A DNA stretch of 64,000 nt, from NCBI GenBank assembly GCA_963811365.1, contig CAWEQW010000008.1:992001-1056000 (forward strand), in the 5' to 3' direction. Positions 18,227 to 26,615 of the stretch are shown piece after piece. How positions within the stretch are numbered: position 1 is the first letter of the stretch; each line of letters starts with the position of its first letter. The DNA comes from CAWEQW01 sp963811365. GTDB taxonomy: Bacteria; Actinomycetota; Actinomycetes; Propionibacteriales; Nocardioidaceae. The notes beneath the pieces were generated by a model. The model searched no databases. It saw nothing but the letters and a program-made list of their open reading frames with translations, and was not told the origin of the DNA. The translations under genes and the position numbers were made by a program.

Positions 18227-19219
18227 TCAGAACGCGAACAGCCAGCCCACAGCGACGACGTACGCCGCGACGAGCAGCCCGCCGACGACGCGCGGCAGCG
18301 TGCCGGTCGGCCGCCCGGCGAGCAGGGCGACCGGCAGCGCGGCGGTCAGCGCGGCCACCGTCTGCACCGGGTTGTGCCGGCCGAGCAGCAGCGGGCTCAC
18401 CAGCGCGGCGAGGCCGAGGGTCATGGTGGCGTTGTAGACCACCGCGCCCACGGCGCCGGCGACCACGATCTCGGTGAGCCCCCGCCGCCGGGCGGCCCAG
18501 ACCAGCGCCACCATCTCCGCGCTCGTCGCGAGGGCGAGGAGGCTCAGCCCGACCACGGACTCCCGGAGGTCCAGGGCGTCGACGGCGCGCTCGGCGCCGC
18601 GCACCGCGAGGTAGCCGCCGACGACCATCCCGACCACGCCGGCCAGCACCCGCAGCAGCGCCCGGGAGGTCTGCTCGTCGGTCGCGTTCGCGGGGACCGG
18701 CACGCGGCCGGTCTCCTCCGCCAGCTTCGCGACCTCGCCCACCACGGGCGGCTCCTGCTCGCGGCGCCAGACCCACACGACCGCGCCGCCGTACAGCAGC
18801 ACGAGCAGCAGGCCCTCGAGGCGGCTGAGCACGCCGTTGTGCAGCAGCGCGAAGGCCACCACCCCGGCGACGACGGCGGCCGCCGCGTACTCCAGGACCC
18901 GGCGGCTGACCGGGAGCGGGGCCAGCGTGGCGGCCAGCCCGACCACGAGGGTGAGCACCACGAGGTTGGCTCCGAGCGCGTCCCCGGCAGCCAGAGCCGG
19001 ATGGCCGCGGCCGCTGGCGAGCATCGCGGTGACCGCCTCCTCCGGCTCGGCGCCGGCGAGCAGGAACGCGAGGGCGAGCACGCTGACCCCGAGCCGCGAG
19101 GACGCGGCGGTGACGTGCTCGGCGAAGAGCTCCGCGCCGGCGGTCAGCAGCGCGGCCCCGGCCATCAGGAGGAGGACCGCGACGACCAGCGCGAGCGAGG
19201 TGTCGAGCACGGTGCCCAT
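18227..19219 (-). CDS. Sodium/calcium exchanger-family (CaCA) membrane protein
   Basis: The 330-aa protein has ten or so predicted membrane helices in two inverted halves, each holding a degenerate alpha-repeat: LLAGAEPEEAVTAMLASG with GDALGANLVV in the first, and SLLALATSAEMVALVWAARR with GAVGAVVYNATMTLG in the second. These acidic, Asn/Ser-containing repeats form the ion site in cation/Ca2+ exchangers. The canonical GNxxGSNxxN is weakly kept, so the transported ion is uncertain. ATG 19219 is used; an upstream GTG adds only seven residues. It is divergent from the sigma-factor gene. Confidence 0.82.
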   Translation of the reverse strand: MGTVLDTSLALVVAVLLLMAGAALLTAGAELFAEHVTAASSRLGVSVLALAFLLAGAEPEEAVTAMLASGRGHPALAAGDALGANLVVLTLVVGLAATLAPLPVSRRVLEYAAAAVVAGVVAFALLHNGVLSRLEGLLLVLLYGGAVVWVWRREQEPPVVGEVAKLAEETGRVPVPANATDEQTSRALLRVLAGVVGMVVGGYLAVRGAERAVDALDLRESVVGLSLLALATSAEMVALVWAARRRGLTEIVVAGAVGAVVYNATMTLGLAALVSPLLLGRHNPVQTVAALTAALPVALLAGRPTGTLPRVVGGLLVAAYVVAVGWLFAF

Positions 19220-19246
19220 CTTGGCTGATCCGCGGGCCACCCCGAT

Positions 19247-19272
19247 GCAACCCGGGGCGGCGACCGCGCGTC
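19247..19272 (+). promoter_or_regulatory. Candidate ECF-type promoter of the sigma-factor operon
   Basis: GCAACC (19247-19252) and CGTC (19269-19272) are 16 nt apart, a bipartite pattern like extracytoplasmic-function promoters (AAC-rich -35, CGTC-type -10). It would drive the adjacent ECF sigma gene, consistent with autoregulation. Confidence 0.35.
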
Positions 19273-19375
19273 TTCAGTGCGTCGGGCCCCGCAGGCCCCG
19301 ACGTCGTGGGACAGTCGCGGAGAACGGTGGGGAACGGTGCACGAGGTCGCAGTCGCCGCGGGGGTGGTCCAGACC

Positions 19376-19945
19376 ATGACGACCCGGCAGAGCAGTGCAG
19401 GCAAGGACGCCGAGTTCGAGGCCTACATGGTCGCTCGCCAGGCCGGCCTGCTGCGCACGGCGTACCTTCTGAGCGGCGACCGGCACACTGCCGAGGACCT
19501 GGTGCAGACCGCGTTGGCCAAGCTGTACCTGTCCTGGGACAGGGTGCAGCGCCGCGAGCTCGTCGACGCCTACGTGCGGCGGATCCTCGTCAACGAGCAC
19601 CGCTCGCTGTGGCGGCGACCCTGGAAGCGCCGCGAGACGCCCACCGAGCGACTGCCGGAGAGCGCGGCACGCCCGGCGTTCGACGACGACGACGGCCGGG
19701 CGGCCGCGGTCTGGGCGTTCGTGCAGACCCTGCCCCGCAAGCAGCGCGCGGTGATCGTGCTGCGCTACTACGAGGAGCTCAGCGAGGCGGAGATCGCCCA
19801 GGTCCTCGGCATCTCGCCCGGGACCGTGAAGTCGCAGGCCAGCCGGGCGCTGGCGGCGATGCGCGCCCGGGTCGACGACCAGCCCGAGCTGGCGCGACCG
19901 CGGCCTCGGCGCGCCGACCGGACCGACCACGAGGAGGAGCGGTGA
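19376..19945 (+). CDS. ECF RNA polymerase sigma factor, SigE family
   Basis: The 189-aa protein contains region 2 (FEAYMVARQAGLLRTAYLLSGDRHTAEDLVQTALAKLYLSW) and region 4 (RKQRAVIVLRYYEELSEAEIAQVLGISPGTVKSQASRAL) of group 4 sigma factors, without regions 1 or 3. The wording of region 2 is that of the actinobacterial SigE family (SigE-type by database naming, not the M. tuberculosis SigE stress factor). ATG 19376 gives the usual length; in-frame upstream starts exist. It overlaps the next gene in a GTGA junction, so sigma factor and probable regulator are made together. Confidence 0.9.
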   Translation: MTTRQSSAGKDAEFEAYMVARQAGLLRTAYLLSGDRHTAEDLVQTALAKLYLSWDRVQRRELVDAYVRRILVNEHRSLWRRPWKRRETPTERLPESAARPAFDDDDGRAAAVWAFVQTLPRKQRAVIVLRYYEELSEAEIAQVLGISPGTVKSQASRALAAMRARVDDQPELARPRPRRADRTDHEEER

Positions 19946-21204
19946 GCGACCGCGACCAGGAGGAGCTGCTGCACCAGGTGCTGAACGCCCGGGCCGAGGA
20001 GCTGCCGCCCGGCGGCCACGCCGACCTGGGCGCGGTGCGCGCGGGCGCCCGACGGATCCGCCGCCGGCGGCAGGCCGTGGTGGGTGCGGCCGCGGCTGTG
20101 GTGGTGGTCGCGGTGGCGGTCCCGGTCGGCGTGGTCTGGCTGCGCAGCGGCTCGACGCCCGACGGTCTGGCCGCGCGGCCCTCACCGGTCGCGTCGGCGT
20201 CGACCGTCCCGACGCCGACGACCTCGCCCTCGGACGTGCCCACGGCCCCCACCTCGGTCGCTCCGGGCGTCCCGTCGGGCTCGCTGACCGCCGCGGGCAT
20301 CTCGTCGGGCCCGTCCCCGCGCATCGCCTATCTCCGGTCGGGGACCTACGTCCGGCCGGACGGCACGACGGTCCCGCTCGGGGACCCGGCGTACGTCGCG
20401 GTGACCCCGTACCACGGCGGCTTCCTGGCGGCCGCGAACCATGGCGGCACGGTGAGCGTGGACCGGCTGGACACCACCATGAAGGTCGCGAGCAGCGCTC
20501 CGGGCAGCGCGTCGTTCGCGGTGAGCATCGATCAGCTGCAGACCGGGTTCTTCCGGGCTGACCCGCAGCCGACGCTGTACTCCGGGGTCGCGAGCGGGAT
20601 GGGCCAGGGCGAGGCCACGCTGAGCCTGCCGGAAGGCACCGCGGCGACGCCGGTCGGCTTCCTCCAGGGCGATCGTCTGGTCTACGACGTGGCGGGCACG
20701 CACCCGCAGGTGCAGGTCACCGGCTTCAACGGCTCCCCGAGCGTGATCCCCGGCCTGCTGCGCGCGGTCGCGGTCTCCGGGGCCTCGGACCTGGTAGCCG
20801 GCCAGCTGTCGGCATCGCCGGGCGGCTCGTGCTGGGCGGTCGTGTCCGCCAGCACGGGCGAGGCACTGTGGAAGACCTGCGACCACCGGCTCGGGCGGTT
20901 CAGCCCCGACGGCCGCTTCCTGCTCGCCGGGCCGGCGTACGGCGACGGGCTCGGCGACTCCTCGTTGGCGGTGCTGGACGTTCGCGACGGGTCGGTGGTG
21001 GCGTCCTTCGACCGGCCCGGCGGCAGTGACCTGTTCGTCGCCGACACGACCTGGGAGCAGACCGGCCAGGTGCTCGCGGTGGTGCACGAGTCGGGCGCGT
21101 GGCGGGTGCTGCGGCTCGGGCTCGACGGATCCGTGCAGGCGGCCACCGAGCCGGTGCCCGGCGCGGAGACCGACCGTCCGCTGTACTTCGCTGCCACGCC
21201 CTGA
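19942..21204 (+). CDS. Membrane-anchored beta-propeller-like protein, probable anti-sigma partner
   Basis: The 420-aa product starts at GTG 19942 behind GGAGGAGC. Residues 1-40 are cytoplasmic and charged (ELLHQVLNARAEELPPGGHADLGAVRAGARRIRRRRQ), then one membrane helix (AVVGAAAAVVVVAVAVPVGVVW), a Thr/Ser/Pro linker, and an extracytoplasmic C-terminal half with repeated propeller-like strands (YLRSGTYVRPDG, FSPDGRFLLAGPAYGDG, VLDVRDGSVVASFD). There is no zinc anti-sigma HxxxCxxC motif. Coupling to the sigma gene and single-pass topology suggest that it senses an outside signal and restrains the sigma factor; this is inference from context. Confidence 0.8.
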   Translation: MSDRDQEELLHQVLNARAEELPPGGHADLGAVRAGARRIRRRRQAVVGAAAAVVVVAVAVPVGVVWLRSGSTPDGLAARPSPVASASTVPTPTTSPSDVPTAPTSVAPGVPSGSLTAAGISSGPSPRIAYLRSGTYVRPDGTTVPLGDPAYVAVTPYHGGFLAAANHGGTVSVDRLDTTMKVASSAPGSASFAVSIDQLQTGFFRADPQPTLYSGVASGMGQGEATLSLPEGTAATPVGFLQGDRLVYDVAGTHPQVQVTGFNGSPSVIPGLLRAVAVSGASDLVAGQLSASPGGSCWAVVSASTGEALWKTCDHRLGRFSPDGRFLLAGPAYGDGLGDSSLAVLDVRDGSVVASFDRPGGSDLFVADTTWEQTGQVLAVVHESGAWRVLRLGLDGSVQAATEPVPGAETDRPLYFAATP

Positions 21205-21223
21205 GGCGTCCGGGCCCGACGGG

Positions 21224-22270
21224 TCAGGCCACCACGGTGGTCAGCGGCATGGACGAGTCCGCGGGCAGGTCGAGGTCGGAGGGGCGCCGGCCCCGGGCGA
21301 CGAGCTCGGAGCCGAGCGCCGCGACCATCGCGCCGTTGTCGGTGCACAGCCCCGGTCGGGGCACCCGCACCCGGATGCCCCGGCCGGCGGCACGTTCCTC
21401 GGCCAGCACGCGCAGCCGGGAGTTGGCGGCGACGCCGCCGCCGATCAGGATGTCCTCGATGCCACGGTCGGCCGCGGCATCCACCGCCTTGCGGGTCAGT
21501 ACGTCGCACACCGCCTCCTGGAACGAGGCGGCGACATCGGCCACCGGCACCGGCTCACCACTGCGCTCCCGCTCCTCGACCCACCGTGCGACCGCGGTCT
21601 TGAGCCCCGAGAACGAGAAGTCGAAGCGGTGCCGCTCCAGGTCCCGCCGGCTGGTCAGCCCGCGGGGGAAGTCGATCGCCACGCTCGACCCCGACCGGGC
21701 CTCGCGGTCGATGTGCGGTCCGCCCGGGAACGGCAGGCCGAGCAGCCGCGCCACCTTGTCGAACGCCTCCCCGGCGGCGTCGTCGATCGTCGCGCCCATG
21801 GGCTCGACGCCGGTGGTGACGTCGGAGACCTCGAGCAGCGAGGAGTGCCCGCCGCTGACCAGCAGGGCCAGGCAGGGCTCCGGCAGCGGACCGTGCTCGA
21901 GCTGGTCGACCGCGACGTGCGCGGCGAGGTGGTTCACCCCGTAGAGCGGCTTCCCGAGCCCCACGGCCAGCGCCTTCGCGGCGGCGACGCCGACCAGCAG
22001 TGCCCCGGCCAGTCCCGGACCGCTGGTGACCGCGAGCGCGTCGACGTCGGCGGGCCGCACGCCCGCGGTGGCGCAGGCCCGCTCGATCGTGGGCACCATG
22101 GCCTCGAGGTGCGCCCGCGAGGCCACCTCGGGGACAACGCCGCCGAAGCGGGCGTGCTCCTCGACGCTGGAGGCGACCGCGTCGGCGAGCAGGGTGCGCC
22201 CGCGGACGATCCCGACCCCGGTCTCGTCGCAGGACGTCTCGATGCCCAGCACCAGGGGTTCGTCTGCCAT
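21224..22270 (-). CDS. tsaD: tRNA N6-adenosine threonylcarbamoyltransferase TsaD
   Basis: TsaD transfers the threonylcarbamoyl group to A37 of ANN-decoding tRNAs. The 348-aa protein has the Kae1/YgjD signature: LGIETSCDETGVGIV, the metal-binding NHLAAH (His114, His118), LLVSGGHSSLLEV, TIDDAAGEAFDKVARLLGLPFPGG and CTDNGAMVAALG. It is the last gene of the glmS-to-tsaD operon, 41 nt after rimI. It converges on the propeller gene with only 19 nt between the stops. Confidence 0.96.
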   Translation of the reverse strand: MADEPLVLGIETSCDETGVGIVRGRTLLADAVASSVEEHARFGGVVPEVASRAHLEAMVPTIERACATAGVRPADVDALAVTSGPGLAGALLVGVAAAKALAVGLGKPLYGVNHLAAHVAVDQLEHGPLPEPCLALLVSGGHSSLLEVSDVTTGVEPMGATIDDAAGEAFDKVARLLGLPFPGGPHIDREARSGSSVAIDFPRGLTSRRDLERHRFDFSFSGLKTAVARWVEERERSGEPVPVADVAASFQEAVCDVLTRKAVDAAADRGIEDILIGGGVAANSRLRVLAEERAAGRGIRVRVPRPGLCTDNGAMVAALGSELVARGRRPSDLDLPADSSMPLTTVVA

Positions 22271-22311
22271 GGGCACATTGTGCCGTGGACCGCACGCGCC
22301 ACGCACCCGCA

Positions 22312-22737
22312 CTAGCGGGTCGGGGCTCGCTGCAGCACGAGCGCGTCGGAGCCGTCGCGGTAGTAGCGGCGGCGGCGGGCCACCTCGGTGAAGCCCTCCC
22401 CCGCGTAGAACGAGCGTGCCCCGCCGTTGGCCTCGCTCACCTCGAGCAGCACCCGCCGCTCGCCGTCCAGCACGGCCCGCAGGAGCCGCCGTCCGACTCC
22501 GGCGCGCCGGGCGGAGGGCCGGACGGCGACCCGCTGGAGGTCCACGACGTCCGGGCCGCGCACCGTCACCGCGTAGCCGACCAGGCCCGCCCCGTCGACC
22601 GCGACGACCGCGGTGCGGCGCGGACCTGCGAGCTCGTCGGCCACCTGGGTGTCCGACCAGGCGTCGGCACCGAACAGCTCCCGCTCGAGCGCGGCCACCT
22701 CCTCGACGTCCGCGAGGGCAGCCGGCCGGACGATCAC
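22312..22737 (-). CDS. rimI: Ribosomal protein S18-alanine N-acetyltransferase-like GNAT
   Basis: The 141-aa GNAT has the acetyl-CoA loop RPSARRAGVGRRLLRAVL and the RimI-type ending LLEVSEANGGARSFYAGEGFTEVARRRRYY. Its GTG start overlaps tsaB by 4 nt, and the tsaB-rimI-tsaD order is the classic bacterial arrangement that supports the RimI name. RimI is known to acetylate the N-terminus of S18; actinobacterial homologues may have wider targets. Confidence 0.9.
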   Translation of the reverse strand: MIVRPAALADVEEVAALERELFGADAWSDTQVADELAGPRRTAVVAVDGAGLVGYAVTVRGPDVVDLQRVAVRPSARRAGVGRRLLRAVLDGERRVLLEVSEANGGARSFYAGEGFTEVARRRRYYRDGSDALVLQRAPTR

Positions 22738-23372
22738 GAGACCTGCTTCGGCTTCCCCGGCGTCGCGGCGTCCGGGCGGCGCAGGTAGAGCGGCTCGGGC
22801 GGCAGCACCGGGGCCAGCTTCTGCTGCACGACCCGACCGAGCCAGCGGGCGTCCGGGTGCTCCGGCGCGACGGCGCGAGGGAACGCGTCCGGGTAGAGCA
22901 GCGCACCGCGGCCCACGACGGGGCGGTCGGTGGCCACCGCGGCGGGCCGGTCGACGTGCGGCCCGTCGCGCCGCGTCCCGTCGGCGTCGTACGACGCCCA
23001 GTAGACCTCCTTGCGACGGGCGTCCGTCGCGACCAGGAAGGGCTCGGCCGGCCTCGACTCGTCGACGGCCTGGGCGGCGAGCACGTCGAGCGTGCAGACG
23101 CCGTGCACCGCGATGTCCAGCACCGCGCCGAGGGTGCGCGCGGTGACCAGCCCGACCCGGAGCCCGGTGAACGGCCCCGGCCCCACGCCGACCGCGACGG
23201 CGGTGAGCTCCGTGCGGCTCACCCAGGCCTCGTCGAGGACCTTGGTGATCGCGGGGGCGAGCAGCTCGCCGTGGCGCATGGCGTCCACTGTCGTGGTGCA
23301 CGCGACCACCCGGTCGCCGTCGAGAAGGGCCACTGTGACGGCCGGCGTGGCGGTGTCGAAGGCGAGCAGCAC
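22734..23372 (-). CDS. tsaB: t6A biosynthesis protein TsaB
   Basis: The 212-aa ASKHA-fold protein (MLLAFDTATPAVTVALLDGD, AVAVGVGPGPFTGLRVGLVTARTLG) is the scaffold partner of TsaD. It lacks the metal-binding histidines, as expected for the subunit that stabilises the TsaD-TsaE complex. The GTG start at 23372 lies 8 nt after the tsaE-fusion stop. The C-terminal part is less conserved and ends in a Lys-rich tail. Confidence 0.95.
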   Translation of the reverse strand: MLLAFDTATPAVTVALLDGDRVVACTTTVDAMRHGELLAPAITKVLDEAWVSRTELTAVAVGVGPGPFTGLRVGLVTARTLGAVLDIAVHGVCTLDVLAAQAVDESRPAEPFLVATDARRKEVYWASYDADGTRRDGPHVDRPAAVATDRPVVGRGALLYPDAFPRAVAPEHPDARWLGRVVQQKLAPVLPPEPLYLRRPDAATPGKPKQVS

Positions 23373-23381
23373 GGCACGAGG

Positions 23382-24323
23382 CTACGCGAGGCCGGCCGGC
23401 GCCCCGGAGGCCACTGCGGCGTGCAGGCCGGAGCCGACCCAGCGGGCGCCGACGGGCGTGAACCGGAGGTGCCGCGGCTCCGGGGCGTCCGGCTCCCCAC
23501 CGGCGGGCCGGGTCAGGGAGATCTCCAGCCGGGTGTCGGCGAGCCCCTCGGCGACACCGGAGCCCCACTCCACGACGGTCACCGCGTCCTCGATCGCGGT
23601 GTCGAGGTCCAGGTCGTCGAGCTCCGCGATGCTCCCGATCCGGTAGGCGTCCACGTGGACGAGCGGAGGGCCGCCGACCGTGGAGGGGTGCACCCGGGCG
23701 ATCACGAACGTCGGCGAGGTGACCGGCCCACGGACCCCGAGACCGGCCCCGAGACCCTGGGTGAACGTGGTCTTGCCGGCCCCGAGGTCGCCGCTGAGCA
23801 GCACCAGGTCGCCGGCCCGCAGCACCGCGGCGAGCCGCTCGCCGAGCGACCGGGTGGTCTCCGGGTCGTCGGTGTCGACCTGCACCGGGAGCGCCTTGCC
23901 CATCGTGACGTCGGTGCCCGCGCGGGCGGTCTCGGCGTAGCCGAGGTGCCGCCAGAACGTGATGGTCTCGGGCAGCTCGGCGCGCGCCGACAACCGCAGG
24001 CCGGCGTACCCGCGGGACCGGGCGACCCGTTCGGCGGTGCCGACGAGCGCGCCGGCGACGCCGGTGCCCTGGGCGTCGGGGTGCACCGCCACCCGTCGGA
24101 GCCCGAGCAGCTCGCCGTGCGGCGCGAACAGCAGCGCCCCCACCGCGCGGCCCTCGTCGACCGCGAGCAGGCCGCCGTGGGCGGCGAGCGCCTCCGCCAC
24201 CGACCCCACCGTCTCGTCGGTGGCGGTGGACGGCGGGTCGAGCGACGGCCGTGCGCCGAAGCCGGCGTGCACGACCGCCACCACCTCCGCGGACGCCTCC
24301 GGTCCGACCTCGCGGACCCTCAC
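23382..24323 (-). CDS. tsaE: GNAT domain fused to TsaE (t6A ATPase subunit)
   Basis: One uninterrupted 313-aa frame from GTG 24323 contains two proteins. Residues 1-145 are a complete GNAT acetyltransferase (LLGLRRVAVHPDAQGTGVAGALVG acetyl-CoA loop, ETITFWRHLGYAETARAGTDVTMGKAL final strands). Residues about 150-313 are TsaE, with Walker A LSGDLGAGKTTF (P-loop about 178-185), SPTFVIARVH and HVDAYRI. An internal ATG at 23902 could start TsaE alone, but it lies within the last GNAT strand and has no ribosome-binding site. TsaE is the ATPase that resets TsaB-TsaD during t6A synthesis; the role of the attached GNAT is unknown. It overlaps the hydrolase gene by 4 nt. Confidence 0.9.
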   Translation of the reverse strand: MRVREVGPEASAEVVAVVHAGFGARPSLDPPSTATDETVGSVAEALAAHGGLLAVDEGRAVGALLFAPHGELLGLRRVAVHPDAQGTGVAGALVGTAERVARSRGYAGLRLSARAELPETITFWRHLGYAETARAGTDVTMGKALPVQVDTDDPETTRSLGERLAAVLRAGDLVLLSGDLGAGKTTFTQGLGAGLGVRGPVTSPTFVIARVHPSTVGGPPLVHVDAYRIGSIAELDDLDLDTAIEDAVTVVEWGSGVAEGLADTRLEISLTRPAGGEPDAPEPRHLRFTPVGARWVGSGLHAAVASGAPAGLA

Positions 24324-25411
24324 GACGCCTGCTCCCGGCTGTCCGGGTCGTCGGCGCGCCGGAGCAGGTCCTCGAGCGCGGCGTTGACGGTGTCCTTGCG
24401 CTCCAGGATCACCATGTGACCGGCGCCGGGACACTCGACGAGCCGTGCGCCGGTGATCCGTCCGGCCATCTTCCGGCTGTGCCCGACGGAGGTGAGCAGG
24501 TCCTTGGTGCCGCAGACGATCAGCGTCGGGACCGACGCGAAAGAGGCGAGCACCGCGAACTTGTCCAGGGTGTCGAAGTTCGGGTAGAACTCCGCGAGCA
24601 CCTCGAAGGGGGTGCCGGCCAGCATCTCGTCGACGAACTCGACGTACGACGCCGGGACCTCCTCGCCGAACGCGAACCGGTCGGTGACCAGGAAGCCGAC
24701 GTTCGAGCCCCGCCGCCGGGCGCTGTCCACGAGCTCGGGGGCCCGGGCCAGCCCCGCGAGCAGCCGCGGAGCCAGCTGTCCGGCGACCGCGTCGGGCATG
24801 AACGGCGCGATCAGCCGGCTGGTCCGCATCCCGCCCGCGGTCGTGGAGATCAGCGCGACGCCCACCACCCGCTCGGCGAACAGGGCGGGATGCTGCTCGG
24901 CGAGCGCCATGATCGTCATCCCGCCCATGGAGTGGCCCACGAGCACGATCGGCCCCTCGGGGACCAGCTCGTCGATCACCGTCCTGAGGTCGCTGCCGAG
25001 CTGGTCGACGGTCGCGTGGCCCTTCGGGGAGCGCTCGGAGCGGCCGTGCGAGCGCTGGTCGTAGAAGACCATCCGGCGCTTGCCGCGGAAGAACTCGCGC
25101 TGGAAGTGCCAGCAGTCCAGGTTCAGCGCGTAGCCGTGCACGAACACGAGCGTCGCCCGGTCCGCGCGCGGCCTCCCCTCGACGGCGTACGGCGCAACCT
25201 CGTCGACCTCGGCGTGCAGCGCCACGCCGTCGTCGGCCCACACGCTCGACGGCGTGCCGCGCAGCACCCCGAGCGCCTCGGCGCCGCGCGCGCCGGAGCG
25301 CCGGGCGGCGACCACGCGACGCTCCACCACGACCCCGGTCGTGACTGCGGCCGCCGTGGCGCCGAGCCCGGCCAGCCCCAGACCCAGCAACCGTCGGGTG
25401 CCCGGCCTCAC
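24320..25411 (-). CDS. Alpha/beta hydrolase with N-terminal membrane anchor
   Basis: The 363-aa protein begins with a signal-anchor-like helix (LLGLGLAGLGATAAAVTTGVVV) and continues with an alpha/beta hydrolase core: LVFVHGYALNLDCWHFQ oxyanion region, VFYDQRSHGRSERS, nucleophile Ser in VLVGHSMGGMTIMALAEQ, the Asp in CGTKDLLTS and the His in CPGAGHMVILER. A surface-facing esterase or lipase-like role is plausible. It recurs between alr and tsaE in actinobacteria, so context does not define the substrate. The GTG start overlaps alr by 4 nt. Confidence 0.85.
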   Translation of the reverse strand: MRPGTRRLLGLGLAGLGATAAAVTTGVVVERRVVAARRSGARGAEALGVLRGTPSSVWADDGVALHAEVDEVAPYAVEGRPRADRATLVFVHGYALNLDCWHFQREFFRGKRRMVFYDQRSHGRSERSPKGHATVDQLGSDLRTVIDELVPEGPIVLVGHSMGGMTIMALAEQHPALFAERVVGVALISTTAGGMRTSRLIAPFMPDAVAGQLAPRLLAGLARAPELVDSARRRGSNVGFLVTDRFAFGEEVPASYVEFVDEMLAGTPFEVLAEFYPNFDTLDKFAVLASFASVPTLIVCGTKDLLTSVGHSRKMAGRITGARLVECPGAGHMVILERKDTVNAALEDLLRRADDPDSREQAS

Positions 25412-26577
25412 GCGTCCTCCTCGCCGTCCACGTGGTTCCCGGCGGAGACGTGCCGCCGGGTCATCCGGCCGCCGATCCGGGTCACGATCTCGTAGGAGAT
25501 GGTGCCGCAGGCCTCGGCCCAGTCCTGCGCCGTGGGCTCGCCGTGGTCACCCGGGCCGAACAGCACGACCTCGTCGCCCGCCTCCGCCGCGTCGTCGTCG
25601 AGGTCCACCACGAACTGGTCCATGCACACCCGGCCCGCGACCGTCCGGCGTCTCCCGGCGACGAGGACCGGGGCGGTCGACGAGGCGTGCCGCAGGACCC
25701 CGTCGCCATAGCCCGCCGGCACCACCGCGACCGTGGTGTCCTTGCCCGTGACGTAGGTGTGCCCGTAGGAGACCCCGGACCCGGCCGGCACCCGCTTCAC
25801 CAGGGCCAGCCGGCCGCGGACGGTCATCGCGGGCCGCAGCCCCAGCTCGGCGGCGGTGTGCCGCACCGGCACCGGCGAGAGCCCGTAGCTGGCCAGCCCG
25901 CACCGCACCAGGTCGAAGCGGGCCGACGGGCGCACCAGCGCGGCGGCCGAGTTGGCGAGGTGCCGCACCTCCGGCTCGAGGCCGGCCCGGTCGGCGGCGT
26001 CGAGACCGGCTCGGAACGCGGCCTCCTGCGCGTCGTTGGCCGGATGGTCCGGCTCGTCGCTGCAGGCGAGGTGCGACCACACACCGGTGACCTGCACGAC
26101 GCCGTCCCCGGCCAGCTTGGCCGCGGCCGCCACCAGGTCCGGCCAGTCCCCGGGGGCCGCCCCGCCGCGCGAGAGCCCGGTGTCGAGCTTGAGCTGGAGC
26201 CGGGCCGGCCGGCCGGCCGCGCGGGCCGCCGCGGCGATCTCGTCGAGCTCGGCGACGGTGTAGGCGGTGACGTCGATGTCCTCGGCCACCGGGCGCGCGT
26301 AGTCCTCGCCCGGGACGGCCAGCCAGGTGAGCAGCCGCCCGGTGTCGCCGGCGCGGCGCAGCGCCAGCGCCTCCTCGATCACCGCGACGCCGAGCCACGT
26401 GGCGCCGCCGCGGCGGGCCGCCCGCGCCGCCTCGACCAGCCCGTGCCCATAGCCGTCCGCCTTCACCACGACCATCACCTCGGCCGGCGCGCAGCGCTCG
26501 CGGAGCAGCGCGACGTTCTCGGCGATCGCGTCGACGTCGACGACGATCTCGGCGCGGTGCGGCCCCGGGCTGCTCAT
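25408..26577 (-). CDS. alr: Alanine racemase
   Basis: This PLP enzyme interconverts L- and D-alanine for peptidoglycan. The 389-aa protein has the PLP lysine Lys39 (VMVVVKADGYGHG), LKLDTGLSRGG, the phosphate-contact region HLANSAAALVRP, the catalytic Tyr in GVSYGHTYVT, and GRVCMDQFVVDL. ATG 26577 gives the family N-terminus (AEIVVDVDAIAENVALLRE). It lies 38 nt after nnr in the same leftward operon. Confidence 0.95.
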   Translation of the reverse strand: MSSPGPHRAEIVVDVDAIAENVALLRERCAPAEVMVVVKADGYGHGLVEAARAARRGGATWLGVAVIEEALALRRAGDTGRLLTWLAVPGEDYARPVAEDIDVTAYTVAELDEIAAAARAAGRPARLQLKLDTGLSRGGAAPGDWPDLVAAAAKLAGDGVVQVTGVWSHLACSDEPDHPANDAQEAAFRAGLDAADRAGLEPEVRHLANSAAALVRPSARFDLVRCGLASYGLSPVPVRHTAAELGLRPAMTVRGRLALVKRVPAGSGVSYGHTYVTGKDTTVAVVPAGYGDGVLRHASSTAPVLVAGRRRTVAGRVCMDQFVVDLDDDAAEAGDEVVLFGPGDHGEPTAQDWAEACGTISYEIVTRIGGRMTRRHVSAGNHVDGEEDA

Positions 26578-26615
26578 GAGACCACCATTGTCCCACCGCA
26601 CCCGTCGTGCTCGGC

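Noticed and set aside
23902..23904. Internal ATG as separate tsaE start
   Set aside because: It lies within the last GNAT strand and has no ribosome-binding site, so the fused reading is preferred.
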